Shown here: one piece after another, positions 63,969 through 64,000 of the stretch
How the letters are laid out: the number at the start of each line of letters is the position of its first letter
Position numbering within the stretch: position 1 is the first letter of the stretch
Origin: Streptococcus equi subsp. equi
GTDB taxonomy: Bacteria > Bacillota > Bacilli > Lactobacillales > Streptococcaceae
Length of the DNA stretch: 64,000 bases
Reading direction: 5' to 3'
NCBI GenBank assembly: GCA_900637675.1
Contig: LR134389.1
Span: forward strand, 806,001-870,000
Notes under the pieces: model-generated
The model's database searches: none
The model's input: the letters and a program-made list of their open reading frames with translations, nothing else
What the model was told of the DNA's origin: nothing
Made by a program: the position numbers and the translations under genes

Positions 63969-64000
63969 CCTCTCAACGCCACTGCTACCATACTGATAAA

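Overview
The window is chromosomal DNA of a low-GC pyogenic streptococcus, most probably the Streptococcus equi / S. zooepidemicus group. This is inferred from a Sla-type phospholipase A2 and a paratox gene at the right end of a prophage, a collagen-like LPXTG protein of the Scl/SclZ type, and Streptococcus-like housekeeping order (rapZ-yvcK-whiA, ptsH-ptsI-gapN, rodA-HAD-gyrB-ezrA).

Positions 1 to about 19,060 are the right half of a siphovirus prophage: end of the major capsid gene, head-tail joining genes, major tail protein, tail assembly chaperone, tape measure, Dit, Tal, a collagen-like tail protein, a long tail fibre, the holin region and a three-domain endolysin. A lysogenic-conversion segment follows: a Panacea-domain gene paired with a membrane protein (candidate toxin-antitoxin or defence pair), slaA with a small overlapping membrane-protein gene, and prx. 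Two translational recoding sites are visible: a -1 site in the tail assembly chaperone and a candidate +1 site at the end of the capsid gene that would add a HeH/LEM domain.

From 19,060 to 30,400 are host genes: a ypmB-like gene, aspC, asnS, the collagen-like surface protein, rapZ-yvcK-whiA, pepD and the zinc-binding protein gene adcA with an AdcR box. From 30,600 to 38,990 is a locus for host-glycan galactosides: gntR, agaS, lacD, a second gntR, the GH35 galactosidase gene bgaC and a complete mannose-family PTS. Both gntR and agaS of the first block carry single-base losses. From 38,990 to 45,450 are rpmE2, a DHH phosphoesterase, an ElaA-like acetyltransferase, add, flavodoxin, chorismate mutase, a CLC transporter, rplS with a leader, and tRNA-Arg(CCU). 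From 45,450 to 48,000 are a secreted nuclease, a decayed paratox remnant and an XRE/DUF3169 pair. From 48,000 to the end are a second CLC transporter, nrdHEF with NrdR boxes (nrdE frameshifted), ptsHI, gapN, rodA, a HAD gene, gyrB, ezrA and a small secreted aromatic-rich protein.

Three cross-cutting observations stand out. Six genes are each broken by loss of exactly one base, mostly within A runs of the coding strand, which points to real decay or to systematic homopolymer errors. The collagen-like gene and the small secreted-protein gene share an upstream element with a long poly-A tract at identical spacing from the -35. The HAD gene and the second CLC gene appear to be leaderless. Everything here was read by eye from the sequence; no database search was run.
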